From an uncultured Lachnospiraceae bacterium (GTDB lineage: Bacteria; Bacillota; Clostridia; Lachnospirales; Lachnospiraceae), in contig CAJTVD010000053.1 in the NCBI GenBank assembly GCA_910579495.1, forward strand, positions 1-28,580: a DNA stretch of 28,580 nt, given 5' to 3'. Positions 1 to 8,082 of the stretch are shown piece after piece. A model generated the notes under the pieces. The model was not told the DNA's origin. It saw nothing but the letters and a program-made list of their open reading frames with translations, and did not search any database. Both the position numbers and the translations under genes were made by a program. How positions within the stretch are numbered: position 1 is the first letter of the stretch; every line of letters begins with the position of its first letter.

Positions 1-12
1 CAAGGGCCAACT

Positions 13-33
13 CTACTCTCCGGAAAAGAGTAG
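13..33. repeat. Short hairpin at the left edge
   Basis: CTACTCT and AGAGTAG form a perfect 7-bp inverted repeat around a 7-nt loop, downstream of the DUF5348-like gene. Neither strand has a T-tract after the stem, so I do not call it an intrinsic terminator. I see no gene in bases 1-155. Confidence 0.4.
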
Positions 34-155
34 GTAATCCATATCGAATTCCTAACTTACGTCTTTTTTGAGAAACAAGCCGTAGGTTTATTAAGGTTAC
101 CCTTTTCCCTGAAAATCTTTTTAAAATAACTCTTGACTATTTACCAAATTGCTTT

Positions 156-593
156 CTATCTCACACGGACTTTCAGCCCATTCATGGGGATATCCTCATA
201 TCCCATAAGATAATAATCCTCCCCGTCATGCTCCACTTTTGTCTGCACCCAGCAGGGCTCTTCATGGGTATCTTCCTGCAGGAAAGCTTCAATCAGACTT
301 CCACTGCGGTAACAATATCCTTTCTCTGTCCTGTATTCCCCGTTTTCATCTTTATGAAGGGTACTGATCTCCTGAATCGGTCGGAAAAGGTATTCTATGC
401 TACCGCCTATGTCAGCCAACTTCCCCATGATTCTCCGTATTTCCCTTAACTGGAACATCTGATCACTGTCCCTATGGTCCACATGCAGCCCCCGCAGGTC
501 TACATGTTCATCATAAGTGGTGACACTTAGAATATCATCAATCCGGCATTTCAGCCCTTTCATCTGTACTAAAGCCATACTTAACTCTGCCAT
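156..593 (-). CDS. DUF5348-like accessory protein, 145 aa
   Basis: This is an uncharacterised small protein. The C-terminal half (about residues 90-145) has the pattern I associate with DUF5348: a tyrosine/serine-rich strand (YCYRSGSLIEAF), then a tryptophan strand, an EHDGEDYYLMGY strand and a terminal GLKVRVR. DUF5348 proteins are common on conjugative elements and transposons of Clostridia and have no assigned function. The N-terminal half is predicted helical and charged. The start is well supported by AAGGAGG seven bases upstream of ATG. It is the last gene of a minus-strand run with the DUF6075-like and SymE-like genes. The family call comes from memory of the pattern. Confidence 0.65.
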   Translation of the reverse strand: MAELSMALVQMKGLKCRIDDILSVTTYDEHVDLRGLHVDHRDSDQMFQLREIRRIMGKLADIGGSIEYLFRPIQEISTLHKDENGEYRTEKGYCYRSGSLIEAFLQEDTHEEPCWVQTKVEHDGEDYYLMGYEDIPMNGLKVRVR

Positions 594-645
594 ATTGCCC
601 TCCTTCTACACATGGTTCCACCGCGCCTTAACACACTATCCTGCT

Positions 646-1089
646 TTAAATCCCAAACTCCGATAAATCTATCGGGAAACAGTATTCCGGATAGCGCACC
701 TTAACCGCTTCCCAGAAATACATTGCGTATTCACAGCAGAACAGGTCTTCCACTGTATACCGCTGGCACTCCTTTACTTTTTCATCACCCTCAAGGGCAT
801 ACGCACTAGGCGTACCGTTGCAGAAAAGATTGAACGCCATACGCACCACCCTTGCACTGCCGCTGGTGATCCAACCCTCTTCCAGACACTTTGGCTTTAC
901 GCTCCCTTTTTTGAAATCAAAAATCCTCTCTATATTCCGTCTTGTATCGCTGCTGATCCCAAGACAGTAAACCAGCGCCTTGTGGTACACATCCTGCTGT
1001 CTGCACTTTTGCAGACAGTTTCTGTAAAATATTTCGTGTTCCTGATCCTTAAAGGTAATTATACGTTTATTTCCTCTATTCATATCCAT
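646..1089 (-). CDS. DUF6075-like protein, 147 aa
   Basis: A small soluble protein of unknown function. The opening around FKDQEHEIFYRNCLQKC, the middle ALVYCLGISSDTRRNI and the C-terminal EYAMYFWEAVKVRYPEYC match the pattern of DUF6075 proteins, which I know as accessory proteins on mobile elements of Firmicutes. I prefer the ATG at 1089 over an upstream GTG at 1095: the purine-rich GGGGAAGG inside the end of the SymE-like gene then lies about 10 bases upstream, against 2 for the GTG. The start lies 2 bases past the stop of the preceding gene, so the two are probably translationally coupled. No transmembrane segment is visible. Confidence 0.65.
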   Translation of the reverse strand: MDMNRGNKRIITFKDQEHEIFYRNCLQKCRQQDVYHKALVYCLGISSDTRRNIERIFDFKKGSVKPKCLEEGWITSGSARVVRMAFNLFCNGTPSAYALEGDEKVKECQRYTVEDLFCCEYAMYFWEAVKVRYPEYCFPIDLSEFGI

Positions 1090-1091
1090 TG

Positions 1092-1334
1092 TCACACCGC
1101 CTTCCCCTGATATTCTTCAGTTCCTTCCGCTACCATCCCCGACCCTTTTGGATCAGACCATATCCTGCCTGTCCTTTCCACAATAAGTCTGCCGCCCTCA
1201 CAGGTTACTGATATTTTGTCACCTGTGGAAAATCCCAAGTCCCGCAGCCATTTTCCCTGCAACATGATCAATGGATTGTTTATCTCTATGCTGGTTCCCC
1301 TTGCCCTGTAAACCGTCATTTCTCTCTGCTTCAT
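1092..1334 (-). CDS. SymE-like toxin-family protein, 80 aa
   Basis: The core (about residues 16-55: EINNPLIMLQGKWLRDLGFS, then GDKISVTCEGGRLIV) matches the SymE toxin fold, an AbrB/MazE-like beta domain. In Escherichia coli SymE is a toxin whose translation is repressed by the antisense RNA SymR. In Clostridia, SymE-like genes are frequent cargo of mobile elements and their toxicity is mostly untested. AGGAGG lies 8 bases upstream of the ATG, and a 49-aa ORF ends 15 bases upstream. The tail after about residue 57 is low-complexity. I see no convincing antisense promoter over the start. Confidence 0.8.
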   Translation of the reverse strand: MKQREMTVYRARGTSIEINNPLIMLQGKWLRDLGFSTGDKISVTCEGGRLIVERTGRIWSDPKGSGMVAEGTEEYQGKAV

Positions 1335-1349
1335 ATGTTCTCCTCCTAT

Positions 1350-1499
1350 TTAATCCGGGATAACCTCAACGATCCCATTACATTCAAGAATTTCCTGAAT
1401 CCTGTTTATGCCATCTTCCAGTCTGCCGGAATCATGGACTGCATCCATAATTTCCCCTGCAATAAATTCCATGCTTTCCCTAGTAATCTGGTTACTCAT
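1350..1499 (-). CDS. Small 49-aa protein upstream of the SymE-like gene
   Basis: An ATG-to-TAA frame of 49 codons, preceded by AAAAGGAG about 7 bases upstream. It ends 15 bases before the SymE-like start and just ahead of that gene's AGGAGG. The peptide opens MSNQITRESMEFIAGEIMDA and ends ECNGIVEVIPD. It is acidic and helical, with no membrane segment. Spacing and ribosome binding site support translation as part of the run. I do not recognise the family. By position it could be an accessory or antidote partner of the SymE-like protein, but that is inference only. Confidence 0.55.
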   Translation of the reverse strand: MSNQITRESMEFIAGEIMDAVHDSGRLEDGINRIQEILECNGIVEVIPD

Positions 1500-1579
1500 A
1501 TAGATCTCCTTTTTCTATTTCTGAACAGAAAAGAGGACCAAGCAGCTAATAAATTAACAAACTTAGTCCTCAATATCAT
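1496..1579 (-). CDS. Possible 27-aa hydrophobic/basic peptide
   Basis: A very short frame starting MILRTKFVNLLAAWSSFLF and ending in a basic RNRKRRSI. GGAG lies about 9-10 bases upstream, and the stop overlaps the next start as ATGA, which allows translational coupling. A hydrophobic stretch followed by a basic tail is the general look of small membrane peptides, including type I toxins. A frame this short can easily arise by chance, so this is tentative. Confidence 0.22.
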   Translation of the reverse strand: MILRTKFVNLLAAWSSFLFRNRKRRSI

Positions 1580-1672
1580 TCCACTTCTCTCCGAACACTT
1601 TTCCGGGCAGAACGCTTCCCCTGCACCTCCTTAGAGCGCACTTGTCCCGTTCCTGACAGCTTTATGGTAATT

Positions 1673-1816
1673 TAGTGTCAAGTAGTATGATTTTCAGTTT
1701 CAAGATTAAAAACAGGCCTGTCCCAATCCTTTTTTACTGCTTTTGCAGTGAAAAAATATTTGGACTAAACCAGCGGAACACCTTGATTTTACTGGCTCCC
1801 TGCTGACTTGACACTA
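1673..1816. mobile_element. 144-bp segment bounded by perfect 11-bp inverted repeats
   Basis: TAGTGTCAAGT at 1673-1683 is exactly repeated in inverted form as ACTTGACACTA at 1806-1816. Between them is a bidirectional terminator-like hairpin and no plausible gene. The segment abuts the point where the subtilisin-like protease loses homology, which fits a transposition scar: a MITE, or the end of a larger element carrying the accessory genes to the left. I see no clear target-site duplication, so the type of element is unresolved. Confidence 0.5.
1730..1756. terminator. Bidirectional intrinsic terminator-like hairpin
   Basis: The T-run followed by ACTGC, a TTTT loop, then GCAGTG and an A-run form an approximately 11-bp stem with one T-G pair. 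Read on the minus strand it is also followed by an A/T tract. It lies inside the inverted-repeat segment and would insulate the accessory genes from protease-side transcription. Confidence 0.5.
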
Positions 1817-3489
1817 TAATATCATAATCCCCCCATTCCCTGTTAGGATAGCTCTCCCCTTCCATCCTGTCTGCCCCCCGTATCAGGTAATGCTTCAGTT
1901 CTATGCTCTCCACCCTGACCTGGTTCCTCTCTACCACAGCCCACTGCAAAAACAGCGCCGAAGCCCCTGCGGCTATGGCTAACCGCCACGCTGGAGCCGG
2001 TGCGCGGCCCTAAGACCGTCTGGATATTCACCCCCGGCGAACAGATATCCGGCTTAATCTCCCCCAGCCTGGTATACCCCCTCCCGGAATCCATCCAGAA
2101 GCTTCCGTTGGCATCGTTATAAGTGGTCGTGGTGATTACCTCCCCCACATTGGAAGGCTCGGTGAGGGTATAATAAGGGGAGGGGCGCAAGAAATAAGTC
2201 TCACTGCGCAAAAACTCCGTAAGGGGCAGCCACATATGGAAAGCACTGTTGGAACCGCTGTTTTCACTGATCGTTACCTGGACTGTCCATACCCCCGGGG
2301 AAGGGTCTATGAAGCGGAAGAATATCAGTTCCTCCCCTGACTCCTGCTCCACCAGCACATGGTCTACCTGAACCTTCCCCTTTTCAAAAATAAAGGTGAA
2401 TTCCCGGCTGTTCTGCTCCCTGAAATCTACCCTGGGCGTGGTCTCCCCCCCGGGCGTGCGGATTGAGATTGCGTGCTGGGCAGGGATATCCCCCCAAAGC
2501 TCTGCCACAAAACCGCCTGCATTCTCCCCTACGCGGATTTCCACATTGTCAATGGTTTCCCGGAGCCCTTCCATGGAGCTGCCCATATAATGGTGGGCGC
2601 TGTTCCCCTCGTTGCCCCCGCACACCAGCACCGCCCGGCTGCGCCTGGTGGCAATCTGGTTTAAATAATCCGCCATAATGGAATGCCCCGCATGGTCCCC
2701 CATATTAGTGCCAAGCGCCACACAGATTACCAGCGGCCTTGCCAGGGATATGGCATAGCTTTCCAGGTATCTTAACGCCACCAGAATATCGCTCTCCGCA
2801 AAGGCGGCAGCCTCCTGGGGCACCAGGTAAAAATCCCGGAGATACTGCTTTGCCTGCCGCAGCTTTACCATGACAATCCCCGCTTCCGGCGCCGCCCCCA
2901 GAAATCCCAGCCCGCCCCTTATGGCGCTTCCTGCCGCCACGCTGGCAAGGGCGGTGCCATGGCCGTCTTCATCATAACTGGGGACTATCTCCCTGGGATT
3001 TTCACTTTGCAGGGCGATGTTTATATCCTCCCTCCGGTATTCCGTCCCATACAAAATCCCTGCGGGAGGCTCCCCGTCCTGGATCGTCTGGTCCCAGATG
3101 CCCAGGATACGGGTGGTGCCGTCGGGATTTTTAAATACCTCCTCCTCATACCGTATTCCGGTATCCAGAAACCCTATCACCACACCCCTCCCGGTAAGGT
3201 TCAGCGCCCCCTTCTGCACCTGGGTGATCCCGCTGCGGATTAGCGGCGTCGGGTCAAAAACCTTTCCCTGCTGGTCCTGCATCAGCCCATACAACTTGGG
3301 GATCACCGGATAAGTAAAGCTACTGACACTCATGGGGATCACTGCGGAACGTTCCACATAAGCCACCCCGATTTCACCGTTTACCGGCTGGTAAACCGTC
3401 CCCTCCAGGTCGTTCATTCCCTTCCGCAGGGTATAATCCGCAATTAAATCATAATAATCATTGGATATTATTTTTTCACGGTCTGTCAT
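1817..3489 (-). pseudogene. Subtilisin-like (S8) protease, frameshifted and truncated
   Basis: A cytoplasmic-type subtilase related to the large Lachnospiraceae/Csp group, with no signal peptide. The catalytic residues are recognisable: Asp109 in GFLDTGI, His177 in DGHGT, and Ser500 in GSSVA (codon 1990-1992). Right after the serine, reading continues out of frame. Ignoring one base at 1980 restores AIAAGASALFLQWAVV and the family's usual C-terminal run to SYPNREWG (codon end 1830). Beyond that the expected final residues are missing and the sequence runs into the inverted-repeat segment at 1816. Both lesions are C-terminal, so the in-frame product (to 1843) keeps the triad but ends in an unrelated basic tail. 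Activity is unlikely. The ATG is close to a weak AAAGG. Confidence 0.85.
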
Positions 3490-3537
3490 CCTTTATCTCA
3501 TTTCGCTTAAGCCCGCTTTCTTTTACTATATGTAAAA

Positions 3538-3593
3538 AGAAAAAAAACGCCAGCCCTGGATTCTTCCCGAATATCCCCAGGCTATGGCGTTTT
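3538..3593 (-). terminator. Intrinsic terminator of the clpX-type gene
   Basis: AAAACGCCA pairs with TGGCGTTTT, extended by an imperfect GC-rich stem (CCTGG/CCAGG) around an approximately 17-nt loop. On the minus strand it is followed by a run of eight Ts. It lies about 70 bases after the stop at 3661. Confidence 0.85.
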
Positions 3594-3660
3594 CCATCAG
3601 GCGGCCTGGCCTTAAATCTCCCCAAACCGGGACCTTACTGCCCGCTTCCTGCCGCCCTGT

Positions 3661-5160
3661 TTATTTTTGTTCAATTACCTTCAGGTTGTCCGGGTTCTCC
3701 CCACTGACGCTGCGTATGTCAATGACCGGCCCCCCTGTCCCTTCAATATATTCCCTGGTGATGATAACCCGCCCGATATTGTCATCCTTGGGGATCTCAT
3801 ACATAATATCCAGCATAAACTCTTCAATGATCGCCCGCAGCGCCCTTGCGCCGGTATCCTTTGCCATCGCCTTTTCAGCAATGGCTTCCAGGGCACCATC
3901 GTCGAATTCCAGTTTTACTTCATCCAGTTCAAGCAGCTTCTGGTACTGCTTTAAGATGGCGTTTTTCGGCTCTCCCAGGATTTTCACCATCATCTCTTTA
4001 TCCAGTGCAGCCAGGGTGTAGATAATAGGCAGCCGCCCGATAAATTCCGGTATCATGCCGAATTTTTTTAAATCCTCCACCGTCACCTGGCTTACAATGT
4101 TCTTTTCTTTGTCAAATTTATCCTTCAGCTCCGCATTAAAGCCAATAGATGTCTGTTTCTTCAGCCGCTGCTTGATAATTTCCTCCAGGTCCGGAAAAGC
4201 GCCCCCACAGATAAAAAGGATGTTCCTGGTATTGATGGTTGCCAGGGGAACCATGGCGTTTTTGCTGTTAGCCCCCACAGGCACCTCCACGTCCGCACCC
4301 TCTAACAGGCGCAGCATGCCCTGCTGCACGCTCTCGCCGCTTACATCCCGGCTGGTAGTGTTTTTCTTTTTGGCAATCTTGTCAATCTCATCAATAAAGA
4401 CAATGCCCCTCTCCGCCTTTTCCACATCGTTTCCCGCCGCCGTCAGCAGCTTGGAAACCACGCTCTCAATATCATCCCCAATATAGCCCGCTTCTGTGAG
4501 GGAGGTCGCATCCGCAATGGCCAGGGGCACATCCAGCAGCCTTGCCAGGGTTTTTACCAGGTAAGTCTTCCCGCTGCCTGTAGGGCCGATCATCAGCATA
4601 TTGGACTTCTCAATCTCAATATTGTCCATGGTCCCGGTGGCAACCCTCTTATAATGGTTGTATACCGCCACGGAAATCACCTTTTTCGCATATTCCTGGC
4701 CAATCACATACTCGTCAAGCTGGGCTTTGATTTTGTGGGGCGCGGGAATATTTTTAATATCCAGCGCCTGGGCCTGCCCGCTTTTGGGCTTTTTCTTTTT
4801 GATCCTCTGTTTGTTTGGGATCCCTCCCTCCCCCTGCAGGTCTGCTATGTTTACAAAACGCAGGTTGGGATATCCCTTTCCGTTCATGTTTTTATTCAGG
4901 TCATCAATAAAAGCGGGGTTGGTCAGCATCCCCTGGTAGTCAAACTGACTCACTGTATCCATGGTCTTATGCATACAGTCGTTGCACACAGAAATATTAT
5001 TTGGCAGCTTGAACATCTTCCCTGCCTTGCTCTCAGGCCTGCGGCAGATAAAGCAGACATCCTCATAATCGCTTTCTTTCTTTTCTTTTTTCTCTTCCTT
5101 CTCCGGCTGGTTCCGGGCATCCTCCAATTGGCTTTTATCTTTTTCATCAAAATCTGACAT
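3661..5160 (-). CDS. clpX: ClpX-type AAA+ unfoldase with extended linker, 499 aa
   Basis: An ATP-dependent unfoldase that would feed substrates to ClpP. Residues 36-62 form a four-cysteine zinc finger (CFIC, CNDC). Residues 63-140 are a charged linker, and the AAA+ core starts at LDEYVIGQE. Walker A is GPTGSGKT (192-199), pore loop GYIG (225-228), Walker B VFIDEID (254-260), and the ClpP-docking IGF loop is at 339-341. Canonical ClpX is about 420 residues; the extra length is the linker plus an acidic/lysine-rich N-terminus, so this may be a second, specialised ClpX. No clpP or tig neighbour is present. I chose the ATG at 5160 because GGGGG sits 6-7 bases upstream; an in-frame ATG at 5193 has none. 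It lies 222 bp downstream of the NlpC/P60 gene, with a structured leader. Confidence 0.88.
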   Translation of the reverse strand: MSDFDEKDKSQLEDARNQPEKEEKKEKKESDYEDVCFICRRPESKAGKMFKLPNNISVCNDCMHKTMDTVSQFDYQGMLTNPAFIDDLNKNMNGKGYPNLRFVNIADLQGEGGIPNKQRIKKKKPKSGQAQALDIKNIPAPHKIKAQLDEYVIGQEYAKKVISVAVYNHYKRVATGTMDNIEIEKSNMLMIGPTGSGKTYLVKTLARLLDVPLAIADATSLTEAGYIGDDIESVVSKLLTAAGNDVEKAERGIVFIDEIDKIAKKKNTTSRDVSGESVQQGMLRLLEGADVEVPVGANSKNAMVPLATINTRNILFICGGAFPDLEEIIKQRLKKQTSIGFNAELKDKFDKEKNIVSQVTVEDLKKFGMIPEFIGRLPIIYTLAALDKEMMVKILGEPKNAILKQYQKLLELDEVKLEFDDGALEAIAEKAMAKDTGARALRAIIEEFMLDIMYEIPKDDNIGRVIITREYIEGTGGPVIDIRSVSGENPDNLKVIEQK

Positions 5161-5171
5161 ATAAACCCCCA

Positions 5172-5253
5172 TGCCGCATTTTTGCGGCAGCATAATGCGA
5201 AATCCGCCCAGGCGTTTTCACAACTGCACCCCAACCCGGGGTGCCTGCGGCAC
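5172..5253 (-). promoter_or_regulatory. Structured leader of the clpX-type gene
   Basis: Three GC-rich hairpins lie within 95 bases of the start. TGCCGCA/TGCGGCA (5172-5189) has a 4-nt loop just before the GGGGG ribosome binding site. GCACCCC/GGGGTGC (5226-5244) has a 5-nt loop. GTGCC/GGCAC (5241-5253) has a 3-nt loop. The last two share bases 5241-5244, so they cannot form together. This is an attenuator-like arrangement, but no known riboswitch is recognised. Confidence 0.4.
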
Positions 5254-5382
5254 AAATTGCCCTGGCAAAAAACGGCTCCCAAGCCATTTTAAAGCCTGTA
5301 TCCTTATCTATATAACCTCAAAAACCGCTGGCATCTTACCTATTTAACCTTGTGTCCCACAGGCCTGAAATTCAGCCTTTCC

Positions 5383-6705
5383 TTACACGATCCTCCTCAC
5401 GGACAGGATTTCCTTATAAGTGGCATTGGTGATCTTAATGCCGGTTCTCTGGGTGCTGGCATGGACAATCTGCCCATTGCCAATGTAAATCCCCACATGG
5501 CCCGCATAGCAGACCACATCCCCCGGCTGGGCCTCCGAGTAGGAGACGCCGCTGCCGGAACTCCTTAGGGAATAAGAAGTCCGCGGTACACTGACACCAA
5601 AATCCTGGAACACCCTCCACACGAAACCGGAACAATCCGCCCCCTGGGTCAGGCTTGTCCCCCCGGAAACATAGGGATTTCCCACAAACTGGCAGGCGTA
5701 ATTGGCAATCTGTGACCCCTTGCTTCCGGACCCTGAATAACTGGATGCAGAGGCATAACTTTTTCCCGAAGAAGTGCTGCCGGAAGAGGAATCTTTGGAT
5801 GTACTGCCCGAAGAGCCTTCGCCGGAAGAAGCTGCCTCCTGCTGGGCCTGCTTTTGCAGGGCAAGCTCCTGGGCTTTCCTGGCTTCCTCCTCCGCCTTTT
5901 TGGCTGCGTCAATCTCCGACTGCTTCTGTGAGGCAGCCGCCTCCAGTTTCCTGATCTCATCGTTTTGTTTTTTGATATTCGCCTTAAAGACTGCCGCTTC
6001 CTGTTTGGCCTGGGCTAGCTGGACCTCGTAGTCTTCAAATTCCTCCTGCTTCTGCGCCAGGATGATTTCCAGGCTCTCCTTTTCCTCCATCAGCTCATGC
6101 TCCTGGGCCTCCAGTTCCGAGCGTTCCTCCTCCAGCTTCTGCTTTAACTGCTCCACCGCCTCCTTGGCCGCATGGTATTGCTCCAAAAGTGCCCTGTCAT
6201 ACTCATAAAGCTTTTCGATGTATTCCACCTTATTTACCATATCGGCAAACCCCTGGCTCTCCAAAAGGAGCTGTAAGTAAGTGGTTTCCCCTTTTTCATA
6301 CATGAACTGGATACGCAGCTTCATGGCTTTGTACTGCTCCTTCTCCGTTTCCGTGGCTTCTTCCAGTTCCTCTGTAGTCTGGGCAATCTGCCCTTCTTTC
6401 TTTTCTATATCCTCCTCTATCAGCTCCACGCTGGCAAGGGTCTCTACCAGCGCCGCGTCAATCTCGTCGATCTCTTCCCCTACTGCATCCGCGTCTGACT
6501 GGATGGCGTTTACCTTCCCGGAAGCTTTGTTGTAATTTTGCTGCTCCTGTTTTTTTCTTTCGTCAACTTCCTTCTTTTGCTTCTCCAGCTCCTTCTTTTG
6601 CTGTTCCAGCTCCGAAATATTTGCTGCCCTCACAGGCCCTGCTGCCTGCGCCAGCACCATGCAGGCAATAATGCCTGCCAGAAATCTTACCCCTTTTTTT
6701 TTCAT
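5383..6705 (-). CDS. Secreted NlpC/P60 peptidoglycan endopeptidase, CwlO/PcsB-like, 440 aa
   Basis: An exported cell-wall hydrolase that cleaves stem-peptide bonds. It has a signal peptide (residues 1-28, MKKKGVRFLAGII... ending VRAA) and a long glutamate/lysine-rich coiled coil (about 30-285). A serine/glycine-rich linker (about 285-325) leads to a C-terminal NlpC/P60 domain with catalytic Cys near 356 (GADCSGF) and His near 400 (GHVGIYIG). This architecture is that of CwlO and PcsB, whose coiled coils are controlled by FtsEX at the membrane; FtsEX is not in the window. The ATG at 6705 is preferred over 6711 because AAGGG is then correctly spaced. It starts 31 bp after the PPIase lipoprotein stop, so the two are probably co-transcribed. 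Confidence 0.9.
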   Translation of the reverse strand: MKKKGVRFLAGIIACMVLAQAAGPVRAANISELEQQKKELEKQKKEVDERKKQEQQNYNKASGKVNAIQSDADAVGEEIDEIDAALVETLASVELIEEDIEKKEGQIAQTTEELEEATETEKEQYKAMKLRIQFMYEKGETTYLQLLLESQGFADMVNKVEYIEKLYEYDRALLEQYHAAKEAVEQLKQKLEEERSELEAQEHELMEEKESLEIILAQKQEEFEDYEVQLAQAKQEAAVFKANIKKQNDEIRKLEAAASQKQSEIDAAKKAEEEARKAQELALQKQAQQEAASSGEGSSGSTSKDSSSGSTSSGKSYASASSYSGSGSKGSQIANYACQFVGNPYVSGGTSLTQGADCSGFVWRVFQDFGVSVPRTSYSLRSSGSGVSYSEAQPGDVVCYAGHVGIYIGNGQIVHASTQRTGIKITNATYKEILSVRRIV

Positions 6706-6736
6706 ATGCATCCCTTATCCTGCGCACATCCGCCCC

Positions 6737-7807
6737 TTATGGATTGTTTACTGCATTCTCCGCCAGGAAATCCATCACTTCCTCCACCAGCATATACTCC
6801 CTGTATGCCTCCGGGTCAATGGCTTCCTTATATGCTTCGGCGCTTTCATAATTCCTCTCTGCCGCTTCCCTGGCAATGGTTTCTTCAAACTCCTTGTCCG
6901 TTATCTCAATTCCCGCTTCCTTGGCAATGGCCGAAAACATGATATAGCGTTTTGCCATCTCCTTTGCCTGCTGGGATAAAGTCTCCTGGTACGCATCCGC
7001 TTTCCCGCCGTAAACATACGCCACATAGGTTCCGGTATCCAAGCCGTACATCTGGGCATAAGCCGCAGCATTATTGGTGAGGGTTTCCTGCATACGGGCC
7101 ACCATCCCGGAGGGCGGTTCCTTAAATTCCGTACACTCTGCTACCCCTTCCACCGCTGCGTTTAACCTGGCAGTTTCAAAGCTCTCCTTCTGCTGTTCCA
7201 TCATGGCATCGTTTACATAGCCCCTGTAATCCTCCGCCGTGGTGCAATTCTCAATGCCAAGCCCCTGGACATACCCGTCGGTAAGCTCCCAGGTTTTAAT
7301 ACTGTTAACCTTCACGGTAAAGACCACAGGCTTTCCTGCCAGGTCCGGGTTCGGGGTATAGGGATCCGGGAAGGACAGGTCCAAATCCCTGGTTTCACCG
7401 ATTTCCATTCCGATAATCCCTGCCTCAAAGCCTCCGATAAACCGCCCTGAGCCAATGATCAGGTCCGCCCCCTGGGCTGTCCCGCCTTCAAATGCGACTC
7501 CGTCCAGCTTCCCCTCATAGTCAATATTCACCGAATCACCCGCCTTTACGCTGCGCCCGGTTACCTCCACCGGTTCCACTTTGGAATCCTCAGAAAGCAT
7601 CACGCTGATGGCACCCTCCAAAGCCTCCTGGGTAACCTCCGGTTCGGCGACGCTGATTTCCACGCCCTTATACTCTCCCAGCTTTACATAATCTTCCGCC
7701 TTAAAATCACTTAAATATTTAAGCCCGCTTTCGTCCTTTTTACTGCCGCAGGCAGTAAGCACGCCTGCCAGCGCCAAAACCGCCAGCAGCCTGTTCCTTT
7801 TCTTCAT
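6737..7807 (-). CDS. FKBP-type PPIase lipoprotein, trigger-factor-like, 356 aa
   Basis: A peptidyl-prolyl isomerase/foldase anchored on the outside of the membrane. The N-terminus is a lipoprotein signal with lipobox LTAC (Cys about residue 20). An FKBP domain follows (about 85-175: GDSVNIDYEGKLDGVAFEGG, then IGSGRFIGGFEAGIIGM and FPDPY). The rest is helical and resembles the trigger-factor C-terminal chaperone arms. It differs from cytosolic trigger factor in lacking the ribosome-binding tail and being exported. The start is the ATG at 7807, which gives a normal signal peptide; AAAGGAG is rather far (about 13 bases), so an adjacent TTG is possible. It probably helps fold exported proteins such as the neighbouring endopeptidase. 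Confidence 0.88.
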   Translation of the reverse strand: MKKRNRLLAVLALAGVLTACGSKKDESGLKYLSDFKAEDYVKLGEYKGVEISVAEPEVTQEALEGAISVMLSEDSKVEPVEVTGRSVKAGDSVNIDYEGKLDGVAFEGGTAQGADLIIGSGRFIGGFEAGIIGMEIGETRDLDLSFPDPYTPNPDLAGKPVVFTVKVNSIKTWELTDGYVQGLGIENCTTAEDYRGYVNDAMMEQQKESFETARLNAAVEGVAECTEFKEPPSGMVARMQETLTNNAAAYAQMYGLDTGTYVAYVYGGKADAYQETLSQQAKEMAKRYIMFSAIAKEAGIEITDKEFEETIAREAAERNYESAEAYKEAIDPEAYREYMLVEEVMDFLAENAVNNP

Positions 7808-7853
7808 CAAAATCTTTATTCTCCTTTTACTTTTTACAAACAGCACCCTTCTT

Positions 7854-7881
7854 TTTATACCATAAAATCAGCTTGCGGAAA
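7854..7881 (-). promoter_or_regulatory. Candidate promoter of the PPIase-endopeptidase operon
   Basis: TTTCCG (7876-7881), a 16-base spacer and TATAAA (7854-7859) preceded by TGG, which gives an extended -10 form. The position is about 50 bases upstream of the lipoprotein start. Confidence 0.4.
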
Positions 7882-7990
7882 AGCCTTTCCGTGGCTTTTT
7901 ATGAATATTTCATATATTTGCAGTGGAGCCAAAGCCCTGTGGGGCCAGTAACGCCACACCCACATTCTTAAAAACAAATTGATTTCTCCC

Positions 7991-8019
7991 TTGCCTATTT
8001 CTCCCAAAAATGATAAAAT
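7991..8019 (+). promoter_or_regulatory. Candidate SigA promoter of the 158-aa gene
   Basis: TTGCCT (7991-7996), a 17-base spacer and TAAAAT (8014-8019) with TGA directly before it (extended -10). It leaves a leader of about 55 bases. Confidence 0.55.
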
Positions 8020-8082
8020 AATTTTTGTACCGCTGTAAAATGAAAACGGTAAATCACGCCGCCAGCGGCAGGGAGGTAAACC

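Noticed and set aside
13..33. Intrinsic terminator at the left edge
   Set aside because: A perfect stem exists but there is no T-tract on either side.
1335..1634. Plus-strand open frame of 99 codons
   Set aside because: It lies opposite the 49-aa ORF and the SymE-like upstream region, has no ribosome binding site, and its translation looks like an antisense shadow.
1580..1672. Fragment ending SVLPGKVFGEKWNDIED on the minus strand as the tail of a recombinase
   Set aside because: Only about 33 codons are open with no start or ribosome binding site, and I cannot tie it to a family.
1667..1822. Target-site duplication flanking the 144-bp segment
   Set aside because: A TAAT occurs near both ends but not at matching distances, so it is not a convincing duplication.
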